Positions 1-12,049 of a stretch of DNA of 64,000 nt are shown here, piece by piece. Under the pieces are notes generated by a model. The model worked only from the letters and a program-made list of their open reading frames with translations. It did not search any database and was not told the origin of the DNA. The stretch covers positions 21,027 through 85,026 of the forward strand of contig NZ_AEVT01000002.1 in the NCBI RefSeq assembly GCF_000189275.1, in the 5' to 3' direction. Positions within the stretch are counted from its first letter, which is position 1. Each line of letters begins with the position of its first letter. Origin of the DNA: Vibrio sinaloensis DSM 21326 (GTDB lineage: Bacteria; Pseudomonadota; Gammaproteobacteria; Enterobacterales; Vibrionaceae). The translations under genes and the position numbers were made by a program.

Positions 1-406
1 TGAGGCCATGGTGATTTGTACCGATTCTCCGGATGAGGTAATGAAGATCGTTGAGATGTGCCAAACGAATTTCCCGAACTTGAAGCTGCTAGCGCGTGCG
101 CGGAGTCGAGTTGAAGCCTATCAACTGCTGAGTCACGGTGTGGATAGCTATTCTCGAGAAACCTTTTTAGGTGCCCTCGACCTTGGACGCCAAACGTTGA
201 TCGACCTTGGGATGCATCCGTATCAAGCCAAGCGAGCTGAAGCACATTTCCGCAAACTGGATAACGCTATGCTCAAAGAGTTGCTGCCTCAGCACCAAGA
301 TGACAAACAATTGGCCTTAAGAGCCAAAGAAGCCCGAAAAGAACTGGAAGAGATTTTTGGTCGTGAAATGGAAAGCGATCAACAAGCGAAGAACTTCTGG
401 GATTAA
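1..406 (+). CDS. kefB: KefB/KefC-type glutathione-regulated K+/H+ antiporter, C-terminal part
   Basis: Only the last ~135 codons are in the window; the reading frame is open from base 2 and the true start lies upstream. The visible part is the end of the cytoplasmic TrkA-N/KTN nucleotide-binding domain and the charged tail, with the family-typical stretch ETFLGALDLGRQTL followed by LGMHPYQAKRAE. In this family the domain binds NAD(H)/glutathione and gates potassium efflux coupled to proton uptake during electrophile stress. The following yheV and slyD genes match the E. coli kefB-yheV-slyD neighbourhood, which supports KefB over KefC. Confidence 0.8.
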   Translation, partial: EAMVICTDSPDEVMKIVEMCQTNFPNLKLLARARSRVEAYQLLSHGVDSYSRETFLGALDLGRQTLIDLGMHPYQAKRAEAHFRKLDNAMLKELLPQHQDDKQLALRAKEARKELEEIFGREMESDQQAKNFWD

Positions 407-426
407 TCCAATACTAGAGTTGTAAC

Positions 427-621
427 ATGAAAAAAAGATTTATCGCTGGAGCCAATTGCCCTAAATGCGCTCAACAAGACACATTACGCTGGTGGATAGA
501 AAACAACATAGAACTGGTGGAGTGTGTCGAGTGTGGTCATCAAGATCAACGCAAGCCCCAATCTGTAGACACCAGTGAACATGCTGGCCAAGAAATGATT
601 GGCATTTTTAAGCCAGATTGA
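427..621 (+). CDS. yheV: YheV-family small zinc-ribbon protein
   Basis: A 64-residue protein with two CxxC knuckles, CPKC near residue 15 and CVECGH near residue 36, forming a four-cysteine zinc ribbon. It starts 20 bases after the antiporter gene and is probably co-transcribed with it. The same pair occurs in E. coli, where the function of YheV is not established. No other domain is visible. Confidence 0.8.
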   Translation: MKKRFIAGANCPKCAQQDTLRWWIENNIELVECVECGHQDQRKPQSVDTSEHAGQEMIGIFKPD

Positions 622-714
622 TTGAGTTTCTATAAATCATCCCCATAATAACCGGGTAGAAAGTTTGTAGACCACAGCCATTGCTGTGGTTCTTTTATTC
701 TCCTTGGAGTCAAT

Positions 715-1296
715 ATGAAAATTGAAAAGAACGTAGTTGTAAGTCTTGCTTACCAAGTAAAACTAGAAGACGGCGCGGTTGTTGACCAATCAACAACAGA
801 AGCACCACTAGATTACCTACACGGCAATAACAACCTAATCACAGGTCTAGAAACTGCTTTAGAAGGTAAGGAAGCGGGCGCTAAGTTCTCTGTGACAGTT
901 TCTCCAGAAGAAGCATACGGTGAGCACAACGATGCGTTAGTTCAACGTGTTCCTGCTGACGTATTCCAAGGTGTTGATGAAATTGTAGTTGGTATGCGTT
1001 TTCTAGCGGATACAGACCAAGGCCCAATCCCGGTTGAAGTGACAGAAGTAGACGGTGATGAAGTGGTTGTTGATGGTAACCACATGCTAGCAGGTCAAAC
1101 GCTGACATTTGATGTTGAAGTTGTCGCTCTTCGTGAAGCAACAGCAGAAGAGATTGAACACGGCCACGTTCACCAAGCGGGCGGCTGTGGTCATGACCAC
1201 GATCACGAAGGCGGTTGTTGTGGTGGCGAAGGCCATGACCACGGCGAAGAAAAGAAAGACGGCTGCTGCGGTGGCGGTAGCTGCGGTTCTCACTAA
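715..1296 (+). CDS. slyD: FKBP-type peptidyl-prolyl isomerase and metallochaperone SlyD
   Basis: A 193-residue cytoplasmic FKBP-type prolyl isomerase. Residues 1-70 and 120-150 form the FKBP fold, and the chaperone 'insert in flap' domain (about residues 75-120) lies between them. The last ~45 residues are extremely rich in His, Cys and Gly, with HGHVHQAGGCGHDHDHEGG and later GGCCGG repeats. That tail binds Ni(II) and other metals and feeds hydrogenase or urease maturation in relatives. The start is preceded by a TTGGAG ribosome site, and a strong terminator follows. Family length and tail are typical for Vibrio. Confidence 0.95.
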   Translation: MKIEKNVVVSLAYQVKLEDGAVVDQSTTEAPLDYLHGNNNLITGLETALEGKEAGAKFSVTVSPEEAYGEHNDALVQRVPADVFQGVDEIVVGMRFLADTDQGPIPVEVTEVDGDEVVVDGNHMLAGQTLTFDVEVVALREATAEEIEHGHVHQAGGCGHDHDHEGGCCGGEGHDHGEEKKDGCCGGGSCGSH

Positions 1297-1320
1297 TCAC
1301 TAGTTGATGAGTCGAATCGA

Positions 1321-1355
1321 AAGGCGTTTCCTGCTGTACGGGAAACGCCTTTTTT
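1321..1355 (+). terminator. Rho-independent terminator after slyD
   Basis: An 11-bp stem (AAGGCGTTTCC pairing with GGAAACGCCTT) closes a 9-base loop and runs into a T-tract. It lies 24 bases past the slyD stop codon. Confidence 0.85.
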
Positions 1356-1400
1356 GTTATTACGAGTTGAGAGTTCGTGGCTAATAAAGAGGGACAGTTT

Positions 1401-2342
1401 GTGACACAACCTTTTTCAATCGCAATTCATGGTGGTGCGGGCACCATACTGCGCTCACAAATGAGTGAAGAGTTAAAGCGTGCCATCTTGGCCGATTTGG
1501 AAGCGTCAGTGAGAGCAGGGCACAAAATACTTAAGGACAGTGGCGATGCGCTTGATGCGGTTGTCGCGGCGGTAAAAGTCTTGGAAGACTCACCAAACTT
1601 TAATGCCGGTAAAGGTTCGGTACTGACCAATAAAGAGATGGTAGAGATGGACGCATCGATTATGCACGGTAGGGCCTTGGATGCAGGGGCCGTTGCCGGA
1701 GTGCGTCACATTAAAAACCCAATTGAGTTAGCCCGAGATGTGATGAAGCATAGCGAGCATGTATTGTTGATTGGTGAAGGGGCGGAGGAGTTTGCCTTTG
1801 TGAACGGGCATCAATTCACCGAGCAAGATTACTTCTTTACCGAGCGTCGCTACGAACAGTTGTTATCGATGAAAGAAAAAGGGCTATTCGCCTTGTCTGA
1901 GTCGAAATACCCAGATGATAAAAAGTATGGAACTGTTGGCGCCGTCGCGTTGGACCAGCACGGTAACTTGGCCGCAGCGACCAGTACTGGTGGTGTGACC
2001 AACAAAAAATATGGTCGTGTTGGTGATTCTTCCATTATTGGAGCAGGAACTTATGCTGAAAATGGTAACGTCGCTGTATCAACAACAGGGATGGGCGAAT
2101 ACTTTATTCGTAAGACGGTGGCAGGTGATGTTGCCGCGCGAATGCGTTACTTGAAAGAAGAGGTGAGTACAGCGAGTGATGCGGTTATTCAAGGTGAATT
2201 AAAACATATGGGTGGGGAAGGTGGTTTGATTGCAATTGATGCCCATGGCCGACACCACTTCGCGATGAATAGCTCAGGTATGTATCGTGCGGTGATTGAT
2301 GTAGATGGCAAATTAACCGTTAGCATCTATGCTGATGAATAG
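1401..2342 (+). CDS. iaaA: Isoaspartyl peptidase / L-asparaginase (Ntn hydrolase)
   Basis: Plant-type asparaginase of the N-terminal nucleophile family; it hydrolyses L-asparagine and isoaspartyl dipeptides. The N-terminus shows SIAIHGGAGTI. The precursor is cut before the threonine of KKYGTVGAVALD (Thr178 from this start), which becomes the nucleophile, leaving alpha and beta chains. A longer frame opens at a GTG at 1377. I chose the GTG at 1401 because an AGAGGGA ribosome site precedes it and the protein then begins a few residues before the conserved HGGAG, as in E. coli IaaA. It has no signal peptide, so it should be cytoplasmic. Confidence 0.88.
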   Translation: MTQPFSIAIHGGAGTILRSQMSEELKRAILADLEASVRAGHKILKDSGDALDAVVAAVKVLEDSPNFNAGKGSVLTNKEMVEMDASIMHGRALDAGAVAGVRHIKNPIELARDVMKHSEHVLLIGEGAEEFAFVNGHQFTEQDYFFTERRYEQLLSMKEKGLFALSESKYPDDKKYGTVGAVALDQHGNLAAATSTGGVTNKKYGRVGDSSIIGAGTYAENGNVAVSTTGMGEYFIRKTVAGDVAARMRYLKEEVSTASDAVIQGELKHMGGEGGLIAIDAHGRHHFAMNSSGMYRAVIDVDGKLTVSIYADE

Positions 2343-2481
2343 ATAATTGGCAGTAAAAACACATAAGTGGCTGATATAATTTGGCCTTGTATTAACCCGA
2401 AATGAGTTTCAGCGTAATTACACTTGCATGATTAAAAAATGACTGCAAGAAATGTGATTCAGTGCTAGAATCCATTTTTAA

Positions 2482-3819
<1,338 letters not shown>

Positions 3820-3842
3820 TTGTTGATTGTTCTCGGTGAATT

Positions 3843-3872
3843 AAAAACCAGTGCTTAGGCGCTGGTTTTTTT
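3843..3872 (+). terminator. Rho-independent terminator after purA
   Basis: The hairpin AAAACCAGTGC / GCGCTGGTTTT with a four-base loop is followed by a run of seven T, 24 bases after the purA stop. Confidence 0.85.
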
Positions 3873-3940
3873 ATGACCAAATTCTGCTTGATCTATTGCT
3901 AGTGAATGGCAACAATTTGCCTGATAGCGGCAATTTTGAT

Positions 3941-3967
3941 TAAAGAGTTAGCACCTGTTGCCGATAT
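3941..3967 (+). promoter_or_regulatory. Sigma-28 (FliA) flagellar promoter for motX
   Basis: TAAAGAGT, an 11-base spacer, then GCCGATAT. This matches the sigma-28 consensus TAAAGTTT-N11-GCCGATAA in spacing and at almost every key base. It lies about 100 bases upstream of the motX start, consistent with MotX being a late flagellar gene product. Confidence 0.85.
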
Positions 3968-4069
3968 AACTATCAAGCTTGCCGCCTATGCGGCAAAAAG
4001 GGTGTGTCGTCATCGTCTTACTGATAAGTCGATGCGCTGCGCCAATGATCGAAGTAAAGAGTGCAGAAT

Positions 4070-4708
4070 ATGAAGCTAAGAAAATTAGCGGCTTCGATGG
4101 TGTTGGCTTTGAGTGCCTCTGCAGTTCAGGCAAATGATCTGTCTGATATTGGGGAGCCGGTACCTATTTATACCGAAGCAGAACTGATTAAACTGATAAA
4201 CAACAATCAACATTTAGAGCGTGTTAAAGCGGACAACTGCCAATTGGTCGAAGATATTGTCGCTCGTGCAACTCGAATTAGCCTACCTGCTTATGAGTTT
4301 TTGTACGGTGATATGTTGGCCTGGGGAGTGTGTGTTGACCAAGATGTGGAGCTAGGTCTCTACTATATGGAAAATGCAGCGCACCAAGGTTTACCAGCAG
4401 CGTTGGAGCAGTTAGGGCGTTACTATTCTCGTGGCACCTTAGTTCAACAAGATAAAGAACGAGCGATTCCTTATTTAAGAGAAGCGGCCGCAATGGGCAA
4501 CTTAAATGCGCGTATTCATCTTGCTGAACTGCTGCTTAGAGATTATGGCAGCCCTTTAGATTATGAAGACGCTTATCGCTGGCTATACAATTCGGTTACC
4601 GCTGATCAAAGAACTCACAAGCGCATTTCGATATTGCGCCAAGGTTTAGAAAGGCGAATGCCGGAAAACATTATTGTGCGAGCCAAAAAGCGTGATACTT
4701 TCTGGTAA
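4070..4708 (+). CDS. motX: Sodium-driven flagellar motor protein MotX
   Basis: A 212-residue exported protein. Residues 1-21 are a signal peptide ending in SAVQA. The mature part carries Sel1-like (TPR-type) repeats such as GVCVDQDVELGLYYMENAA and AIPYLREAAAMGNLNARI. In Vibrio, MotX with MotY forms the periplasmic T ring that holds the PomAB stator of the polar Na+ motor. The frame is also open from a GTG at 4061, but the ATG at 4070 gives the normal signal peptide. The gene has its own sigma-28 promoter and terminator. Confidence 0.93.
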   Translation: MKLRKLAASMVLALSASAVQANDLSDIGEPVPIYTEAELIKLINNNQHLERVKADNCQLVEDIVARATRISLPAYEFLYGDMLAWGVCVDQDVELGLYYMENAAHQGLPAALEQLGRYYSRGTLVQQDKERAIPYLREAAAMGNLNARIHLAELLLRDYGSPLDYEDAYRWLYNSVTADQRTHKRISILRQGLERRMPENIIVRAKKRDTFW

Positions 4709-4762
4709 TCCGAAAAGAGTCAGTCTTACTGCACTCAGACTGACCCGCGAACGGATTCCATA

Positions 4763-4798
4763 AACATGCCCAGCAATGTGCTGGGCATGTTCGTTTTT
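4763..4798 (+). terminator. Terminator after motX
   Basis: Perfect 12-bp stem AACATGCCCAGC / GCTGGGCATGTT with a five-base loop, followed by CGTTTTT. It sits between the convergent motX and amidohydrolase genes and could serve both strands. Confidence 0.8.
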
Positions 4799-4803
4799 CC
4801 TAC

Positions 4804-6213
4804 CTATTGAACCACTTCTCCAGACTCGATAACGCTTTTTCGAACGACGTTAGTAAACTCGAGCGCTTCTTTGCGGATCGAATCTTCATCAACAGTAAGC
4901 ATGTTGCGATCTTGCATCAGCAGTTTTCCGTCTACAATGGAATGACGAACATTGGCAGAATTGGCTGAGTACACCAAAGCCGAGTATGGGTTGTAAACGG
5001 GCACCATATTTGGCGCCTTGGTATCTATGACGATGATATCGGCTAGCTTGCCGACTTCAAGGGAACCAATCTTATCGTCCATGCGCAATGCTTTAGCAGC
5101 GCCCATGGTTGCCATATCGATTACTTTAATCGGTGGCATTGCGGCTCGATCTTGATTGACTAACTTGTGTACCTTGGCGACTTGGTTGAATTCATCAATG
5201 GTACTGAGCGTGTTACCTGACATTGGACCATCAGTTCCTAAGCCGATACGCACATCTTCATCATACATCTTAAGGGCAGGGGATACGCCTTTGGCTGATT
5301 TAATGTTGGCACTCATGTTGTGTGCTACACCCATACCTGACTCTTTGACTAGTTGAATATCCTTATCATCAACCAGAATCATGTGTGCTCCCACAAGGTT
5401 TTGGTTCAATGCGCCAATGCTGTGCATATATTCAACGGGCGACATGCCGTTTGCACGCTGGGCAATTTTTTCTTCCTCGCGATGAGATTCTGCTAAGTGA
5501 ATCATGACCGGGACATCTTTTTCTAGTGACAGTTTTGCGATCTTCTGCAGAACTTCCGTCGTATTGGTATACGGTGCGTGTGGTGCAAACGCTGGGGTGA
5601 TGCGTGGGTGATCTTTGTACTCTTCAATAAACTTGAGTGCGTACTGGATGCCTTCTTCTGCATTTGCTGCATCTGCGACAGGGAATTTAATCACGGTTTC
5701 GCCAAGAACCGCACGCATACCGATTTTGTCGACCGTTTTAGCGACTTCATCCTCGAAATAATACATGTCAGCGTAAGTTGTTACCCCGCCCTTAACCATT
5801 TCAACATTACCGAGATTAGCGCCAATGCGTACCATATCGCGCGACACCAGTTTAGCTTCCAGTGGGAAAATATATCGGTGCAGTCTATCGGGTACATCAT
5901 CTGCCAAAGAGCGGAACACTGTCATTGAAACGTGTGTGTGCGTATTGATAAGGCCTGGCATCACGATGTCACCGTCAACATCCATCACCTTTTGGGCTTG
6001 GTATTGTCCCTCAAGTGATTCATCGCCAACGGCGATAATTTGGTTGCCCTTAATCACCACTGTACCTTTCTCGTAAACAGTTTTATCTTGGTTCATGGTT
6101 AACACCATGGCGTCAGTGATCATTAAGTCGGCTTTTTCGACCGCAAGACTAGGAAGTGAAAATAGGCTCAGGCTAGCAATGGCCGAAGCCACTAAAGTTC
6201 GTTTGATGCTCAT
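4804..6213 (-). CDS. Exported amidohydrolase of the MtaD/SsnA/AtzB deaminase family
   Basis: A 469-residue metal-dependent hydrolase. The catalytic barrel shows the metal pair HTHVS, an APHAPY histidine segment, HLAES and the LGTDGP aspartate. The beta-sandwich halves flank the barrel (DLMITDAMVLTM early, GKLADIIVID late). Relatives deaminate S-adenosylhomocysteine, methylthioadenosine, guanine-like rings or triazines; the substrate here cannot be told. The start at 6213 gives a clear Sec signal peptide (SIKRTLVASAIASLSLF...ALPSLA-like, cut before VEKADL), so the enzyme is probably periplasmic, which is unusual for this family. The frame extends to 6258 without a better ribosome site. Confidence 0.8.
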   Translation of the reverse strand: MSIKRTLVASAIASLSLFSLPSLAVEKADLMITDAMVLTMNQDKTVYEKGTVVIKGNQIIAVGDESLEGQYQAQKVMDVDGDIVMPGLINTHTHVSMTVFRSLADDVPDRLHRYIFPLEAKLVSRDMVRIGANLGNVEMVKGGVTTYADMYYFEDEVAKTVDKIGMRAVLGETVIKFPVADAANAEEGIQYALKFIEEYKDHPRITPAFAPHAPYTNTTEVLQKIAKLSLEKDVPVMIHLAESHREEEKIAQRANGMSPVEYMHSIGALNQNLVGAHMILVDDKDIQLVKESGMGVAHNMSANIKSAKGVSPALKMYDEDVRIGLGTDGPMSGNTLSTIDEFNQVAKVHKLVNQDRAAMPPIKVIDMATMGAAKALRMDDKIGSLEVGKLADIIVIDTKAPNMVPVYNPYSALVYSANSANVRHSIVDGKLLMQDRNMLTVDEDSIRKEALEFTNVVRKSVIESGEVVQ

Positions 6214-6467
6214 AGCAATACCTGCAGTAAAAGGAACAGTAAAATTTTCCTGAATCATACCCCCTTATTTACTAAGTGCAATCGTTTGCCCGGTCAGTTG
6301 CAACGAAGTGTGATCTTTATCGTACGATGTGATGAGTTGTGAAGAGTCGAGGTAAGTTATGAAAAAGGCGTGGAAAAACTGCGAAATTAAAGCGACTTAC
6401 CTGTAGCTTAACTCGGTAGTCAGATATACTAGTTTTAATTCCCTTCCTTTGTTAATTAGGCGTGCCT
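6214..6467. other. Intergenic region between the divergent amidohydrolase and rnr genes
   Basis: It holds the upstream regions of two divergent genes. A TATACT at 6425-6430, with a weak TGTAGC 17 bases upstream, could be the rnr promoter, 37 bases before its start. No other gene or RNA is recognisable. Confidence 0.4.
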
Positions 6468-8933
6468 ATGTCAGACAACATTCATAATGACCCATTTGCC
6501 GATCGTGAATCTGAAAACTATGAAAACCCGATTCCAAGTCGCGAGTTTATTCTTGAGTTTTTAGAGCAAGCCGGTGTGCCAATGAACCGTAATGATCTCT
6601 TTGAAGCGCTACAGCTTAAAGGAGAAGAGCACTATGAGGGGTTGCGTCGTCGTCTTCGTGCGATGGAACGTGATGGCCAGTTAGTGTTCACGCGTCGACA
6701 ATGTTATGCGTTGCCTGAGAAACTCGAAATGGTAAAAGGTTACGTGATCGGTCACAAAGACGGTCACGGCTGGGTACGTCCGGAAGGCAGCGTTGGTAAA
6801 GACAATGATATTGTGTTGCCACACCATCAAATGAAAAACATCATCCACGGTGATTACGTTCTAGTGCAACCCACGGATAATTCTAAGCGAGGGCGTAAGG
6901 AAGGACGTCTTGTTCGTGTGCTTGAAGAGCGTCAAACTCAAATCGTTGGCCGCTTCTTTATGGAGTATGGCTACTCTTATGTGGTTCCTGATGATTCGAG
7001 AATCAGCCAAGACATACTGATTCCAAATGAATTACGTGGCAGTGCTCGAATGGGCAATGTCGTCGTGATTGAGATTACTGATCGTGGTTCCCGCTCTCGC
7101 GGCATGATGGGTAAAGTGGTCGAAGTGCTTGGTGAAAACATGGCACCGGGTATGGAGACTCAGATTGCCATCCGTACTCATCAAATCCCACATGAATGGC
7201 CAGAGGCTGTCGATAAACAAATCGCTGGTTTAGGTGAAGAAGTCCCTGAAGAAGCGAAGCAAGGTCGGGTTGATCTGCGTGATTTACCACTCGTGACGAT
7301 TGATGGTGAAGATGCGCGTGATTTCGATGATGCCGTTTTCTGTGAGAAGAAGAAAAGCGGTGGTTGGCGCTTGTGGGTCGCGATTGCTGATGTGAGCTAC
7401 TATGTACGTACCGATTCAGCGCTTGATAAAGAGGCGATCAATCGAGGTAACTCTGTCTATTTCCCATCACAAGTCGTGCCTATGTTGCCGGAAGTACTGT
7501 CTAATGGTTTATGTTCGTTAAACCCTCAGGTCGACCGCTTGTGTATGGTGTGTGAGATGACCATCTCAGAGACGGGTAAGCTGTCTGGCTATAAGCACTA
7601 CGAAGCGGTGATGAACTCTCATGCTCGTTTAACTTACAACAAAGTGCATGACATCCTGGAAGGGGATGAAGAGTTGAGAATGCGTTACCACAAACTGGTT
7701 CCGCACCTAGAAGAATTGCACAAGATGTACAAAGTGCTCAAGCATGCCCGTGATAATCGTGGCGCAATAGAGTTTGAGACGGTGGAAACCAAATTCATCT
7801 TTAATGCAGAACGCAAGATCGACAGCATCGAGCCTGTGATTCGAAATGATGCCCATAAGATCATTGAAGAATGTATGATTCTTGCCAACATCGCGTCTGC
7901 CTCTTTGGTTGAGAAGGCTAAAGAGCCGGCACTATATCGAATTCACGAATCTCCAGGTGAACTTCGTCTACAAGGCTTCCGCGATTTTCTCGGAGAGCTT
8001 GGCCTACATTTAAACGGCGGATTGGAGCCATCACCTACAGACTATGCTGATCTGGTGAAACAAATCGCAGAGCGTCAAGACAAAGAACTCATTCAAACTA
8101 TGCTGCTGCGCTCAATGAAGCAAGCGGTATACAACGCCGACAACTGTGGTCACTTTGGTTTGGCATTGAAACGCTATGCGCACTTCACTTCGCCAATTCG
8201 ACGTTATCCCGATTTATTATTGCATCGTGCGATAAAATATCTGATTGCCAAAGAGAACGGTACGCTTAAAGATCGTTGGACGCCAACAGGTGGCTATCAC
8301 TATTCGTTTGATGATATGGACTTCTATGGTGAGCAATGCTCAATGACAGAACGCCGAGCTGATGATGCGACGCGTGAAGTGTCGGATTGGCTTAAGTGTG
8401 AATACATGCAAGACCACGTAGGCGAAGAGCTTGAAGGGGTAATCGCAAACGTAACGGGCTTCGGTTTCTTTGTACGTCTCAGTGATTTGCATATTGACGG
8501 CTTAGTTCATATTTCAGCATTAGACAATGATTACTACCAGTTTGATCCGATTGGTCAGAGACTGATAGGAGAAAGCTTTGGCGCAATCTACCGATTGGGT
8601 GATGCGGTAAAAGTTAAAGTTCTTTCGGTAAACCTTGATGATCGACAAATTGACTTTGAATTGGTCGAAACAAGCCGTAAGCTACGCGGCAAAGGAAAAA
8701 CGGCGAAGAAGCGCGTGGCTGAAGCGAAACGCAAAGCCAAGGAGAAAAAGCGTGCTGCGACAAAAGGTGGCAAGCCTAGTCGCACGGCAAGCCCAGAGGT
8801 TGAGCCAACGAAGCGCCCTGAAAAAGCTCAAGACGGCGGAACGCCGAAGAAGCCTAAAGTAACGAAGGCACGTAAGAAGAAGCCGGGTGCCAAGCCGAAG
8901 AAGACTAAGCGTACTAAAAAAGCTGCGCAGTAA
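6468..8933 (+). CDS. rnr: Ribonuclease R
   Basis: An 821-residue 3'-5' exoribonuclease of the RNB family that degrades structured RNA and takes part in rRNA and tmRNA quality control. Domain order: N-terminal winged helix (about 20-90), cold-shock domains (about 90-230), RNB catalytic domain with the [15 protein letters not shown] motif (about residues 275-600), S1 domain with [15 protein letters not shown] (about 645-730), and a Lys/Arg/Ala/Pro-rich tail of about 85 residues. I chose the ATG at 6468 (MSDNIHND) over the GTG at 6462. rlmB follows after 22 bases, as in many gammaproteobacteria. Confidence 0.95.
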   Translation: MSDNIHNDPFADRESENYENPIPSREFILEFLEQAGVPMNRNDLFEALQLKGEEHYEGLRRRLRAMERDGQLVFTRRQCYALPEKLEMVKGYVIGHKDGHGWVRPEGSVGKDNDIVLPHHQMKNIIHGDYVLVQPTDNSKRGRKEGRLVRVLEERQTQIVGRFFMEYGYSYVVPDDSRISQDILIPNELRGSARMGNVVVIEITDRGSRSRGMMGKVVEVLGENMAPGMETQIAIRTHQIPHEWPEAVDKQIAGLGEEVPEEAKQGRVDLRDLPLVTIDGEDARDFDDAVFCEKKKSGGWRLWVAIADVSYYVRTDSALDKEAINRGNSVYFPSQVVPMLPEVLSNGLCSLNPQVDRLCMVCEMTISETGKLSGYKHYEAVMNSHARLTYNKVHDILEGDEELRMRYHKLVPHLEELHKMYKVLKHARDNRGAIEFETVETKFIFNAERKIDSIEPVIRNDAHKIIEECMILANIASASLVEKAKEPALYRIHESPGELRLQGFRDFLGELGLHLNGGLEPSPTDYADLVKQIAERQDKELIQTMLLRSMKQAVYNADNCGHFGLALKRYAHFTSPIRRYPDLLLHRAIKYLIAKENGTLKDRWTPTGGYHYSFDDMDFYGEQCSMTERRADDATREVSDWLKCEYMQDHVGEELEGVIANVTGFGFFVRLSDLHIDGLVHISALDNDYYQFDPIGQRLIGESFGAIYRLGDAVKVKVLSVNLDDRQIDFELVETSRKLRGKGKTAKKRVAEAKRKAKEKKRAATKGGKPSRTASPEVEPTKRPEKAQDGGTPKKPKVTKARKKKPGAKPKKTKRTKKAAQ

Positions 8934-8955
8934 AAGCGAATTAATAGGTTTTTAA

Positions 8956-9693
8956 ATGAGTAACGAATTTATCTATGGTATTCACGCTGTTAAAGCTGTA
9001 TTAGAGCGTGAACCTGAGCGTTTTATTGAAGCATTTGTATTGAAAGGTCGTCAAGATGACCGACTGATGCCAATCTTAAACGAACTGCAAGTATGCGGTG
9101 TGTCTATTCAGCAAATGACACGTAAGACCCTTGATGACAAAGCTCGTGGAGCTAATCATCAAGGCATCATGGCTCGAGTTAAGCCAGCTAAACAGCTAAA
9201 CGAGAATGACTTAGATGACATTCTTGCTAAGCACGAATCCCCACTATTGTTGGTGCTTGATGGCGTCACTGACCCACATAACCTAGGTGCTTGTCTCCGT
9301 AACGCCGATGCTGCTGGTGTCGCCGCGGTAATTGTCCCTAAAGATAAGTCAGCGAATATAACCGCGACAGTCAGTAAAGTAGCCTGTGGCGCTGCAGAGG
9401 CTGTACCTTTGGTGCGTGTGACAAATCTAGCACGAACTATGCGTGCTTTGCAGGAGCAAGGAGTATGGTTCGTTGGCACAGCAGGTGAAGCTACCCACGA
9501 TATTTATCAAGCCAAATTAACGGGGTCATTGGCTATCGTTATGGGCGCGGAGGGTGACGGCATGCGTCGCCTAACTCGTGAGACGTGTGATGACCTAATT
9601 AAGATCCCAATGGCAGGGAGCGTCTCTAGCCTAAACGTGTCTGTAGCATCGGGCGTTTGTCTGTTTGAGGCTGTACGCCAACGCTTAGGGTAA
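8956..9693 (+). CDS. rlmB: 23S rRNA (guanosine-2251-2'-O)-methyltransferase RlmB
   Basis: A 245-residue SPOUT methyltransferase. Residues 1-80 are the L30e-like substrate-binding domain. The catalytic domain has motif 1 [19 protein letters not shown], motif 2 [15 protein letters not shown] and motif 3 [13 protein letters not shown], which build the knotted SAM site. It methylates G2251 in the peptidyl-transferase P loop. Start spacing behind rnr suggests a two-gene operon. Confidence 0.95.
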   Translation: MSNEFIYGIHAVKAVLEREPERFIEAFVLKGRQDDRLMPILNELQVCGVSIQQMTRKTLDDKARGANHQGIMARVKPAKQLNENDLDDILAKHESPLLLVLDGVTDPHNLGACLRNADAAGVAAVIVPKDKSANITATVSKVACGAAEAVPLVRVTNLARTMRALQEQGVWFVGTAGEATHDIYQAKLTGSLAIVMGAEGDGMRRLTRETCDDLIKIPMAGSVSSLNVSVASGVCLFEAVRQRLG

Positions 9694-9828
9694 ACAACCA
9701 TACGTAGTGCTCCTGTTCAGCAGGAGCGCTGGCGTACGGATGACTGATAGCCACCACTTAATTTAAGTGAATAATTTTATTCTCGCATCCCGACTCGTAT
9801 CTTTCCCCGTTTAATTTTCAAACAGCCC

Positions 9829-9856
9829 TTGCACATAAAACTGTGATCTGTATAAT
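9829..9856 (+). promoter_or_regulatory. Sigma-70 promoter of the S10 operon
   Basis: TTGCAC (9829-9834), 16-base spacer, TATAAT (9851-9856). It is the only near-consensus promoter between rlmB and rpsJ and would give a leader of about 300 bases, the length expected for S10 regulation. Confidence 0.8.
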
Positions 9857-9859
9857 GCG

Positions 9860-10470
<611 letters not shown>

Positions 10471-10484
10471 GGGAGATTAGAAGA

Positions 10485-11114
10485 ATGATTGGTCTAATCG
10501 GTCGTAAAGTGGGTATGACCCGCGTATTTACTGAAGAAGGCGTTTCTATCCCAGTAACTGTTGTTGAGGTTGAAGCTAACCGTGTTTCTCAAGTTAAAAC
10601 TCTTGAGACTGACGGCTACGCAGCAATCCAGGTTACTACTGGTGCTAAGAAAGCTAACCGCGTATCTAAGCCAGAAGCAGGTCACTTCGCGAAAGCAGGT
10701 GTTGAAGCTGGTCGTGGTCTTTGGGAATTCCGTTTGGAAAACGATGAAGAGTTTGCAGTTGGCGCTGAGCTAACAGTTGAACTATTCAACGACACAAAGA
10801 AAGTAGACGTTACTGGTACATCTAAGGGTAAAGGTTTCCAAGGCGCTGTTAAGCGTTGGAACTTCCGTACTCAAGATATGACTCACGGTAACTCATTGTC
10901 TCACCGTGCTCCTGGTTCTATCGGTCAATGTCAGACTCCAGGTCGCGTATTTAAAGGCAAGAAAATGGCAGGTCACATGGGTGCTGAGCGTGTAACGACT
11001 CAAAACCTAGAGATCGTACGTGTTGACGCTGAGCGCAATCTGCTTCTTATCAAAGGTGCAGTACCAGGCTCAACAGGTGGCAACGTGATCGTTAAACCAG
11101 CTGTTAAAGCATAA
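10485..11114 (+). CDS. rplC: 50S ribosomal protein L3
   Basis: Second gene of the S10 operon, 209 residues. Starts [15 protein letters not shown] and contains the long central loop [14 protein letters not shown] that reaches the peptidyl-transferase centre and the methylated Gln region GQCQTPGRV. Early assembly protein of the large subunit. A GGGAG ribosome site precedes it. Confidence 0.98.
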   Translation: MIGLIGRKVGMTRVFTEEGVSIPVTVVEVEANRVSQVKTLETDGYAAIQVTTGAKKANRVSKPEAGHFAKAGVEAGRGLWEFRLENDEEFAVGAELTVELFNDTKKVDVTGTSKGKGFQGAVKRWNFRTQDMTHGNSLSHRAPGSIGQCQTPGRVFKGKKMAGHMGAERVTTQNLEIVRVDAERNLLLIKGAVPGSTGGNVIVKPAVKA

Positions 11115-11131
11115 CGTCTCAGGAGTAAGTA

Positions 11132-11734
11132 ATGGAACTAATGGTTAAAGGTGCTGATGCACTAACTGTTTCCGAAACTACTTTCGGACGTGAGTTTAAC
11201 GAAGCTCTTGTACACCAAGTAGTTGTTGCGTTTGCAGCAGGTGCTCGTCAAGGTACACGTGCTCAAAAAACACGTTCAGAAGTTTCTGGCGGTGGCGCTA
11301 AGCCATGGCGTCAAAAAGGTACTGGCCGTGCGCGTGCTGGTACAATCCGTAGCCCAATCTGGCGTACAGGTGGTGTTACTTTTGCTGCGAAACCACAAGA
11401 TCACAGCCAAAAAGTAAACAAGAAAATGTACCGTGGTGCTATGAAGAGCATTCTTTCTGAGCTAGTTCGTCAAGAGCGTCTAATCGTTGTTGATAACTTC
11501 TCTGTAGAAGCACCAAAAACTAAAGAGCTTGTAGCTAAGCTTAAAGAGCTTGAGCTAACAGATGCGCTTATCGTGACTAGCGAAGTAGATGAAAATCTTT
11601 TCCTAGCTGCTCGTAACCTATACAAAGTTGACGCTCGTGACGTTGCTGGTATCGACCCAGTTTCTCTAATCGCGTTCGACAAAGTTGTAATGACTGCTGA
11701 AGCAGTTAAGCAAGTTGAGGAGATGCTAGCATGA
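11132..11734 (+). CDS. rplD: 50S ribosomal protein L4, S10 operon regulator
   Basis: Third gene of the S10 operon, 200 residues. The extended loop [18 protein letters not shown] lines the nascent-chain exit tunnel and is the macrolide-contacting part. L4 also represses its own operon through the leader RNA. Its stop codon overlaps the start of rplW (ATGA), implying translational coupling. Confidence 0.98.
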   Translation: MELMVKGADALTVSETTFGREFNEALVHQVVVAFAAGARQGTRAQKTRSEVSGGGAKPWRQKGTGRARAGTIRSPIWRTGGVTFAAKPQDHSQKVNKKMYRGAMKSILSELVRQERLIVVDNFSVEAPKTKELVAKLKELELTDALIVTSEVDENLFLAARNLYKVDARDVAGIDPVSLIAFDKVVMTAEAVKQVEEMLA

Positions 11735-12033
11735 TCACTGAAGAGCGTATCCTAAAAGTTCTACGTGCACCGCACATCTCTGAAAAAGCAACTATGGCAG
11801 CTGAGAAAGCGAACACTATCGTTTTCAAAGTAGCTAAAGATGCAACTAAGAAAGAGATCAAAGCAGCTGTAGAAAAGCTATTTGAAGTTGAAGTTAAGTC
11901 TGTAAATACTCTTATCACTAAGGGTAAGACCAAACGTCAAGGTCTACGCCAAGGTCGCCGCAGCGACGTTAAGAAAGCGTACGTTACTTTGAAAGAAGGT
12001 CAAGATCTTGACTTCGTTGGCGGCGCGGAATAA
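11731..12033 (+). CDS. rplW: 50S ribosomal protein L23
   Basis: A 100-residue protein at the tunnel exit, the docking site for trigger factor and SRP. It shows the loop [23 protein letters not shown]. The start overlaps the end of rplD by four bases. Confidence 0.97.
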
Positions 12034-12049
12034 CAGGAGTAGTTGAACA

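Noticed and set aside
881..1303. Open frames of 64-139 codons on both strands across the slyD tail
   Set aside because: They are read-throughs of the repetitive His/Gly/Cys codons of slyD, with no ribosome sites and low-complexity products.
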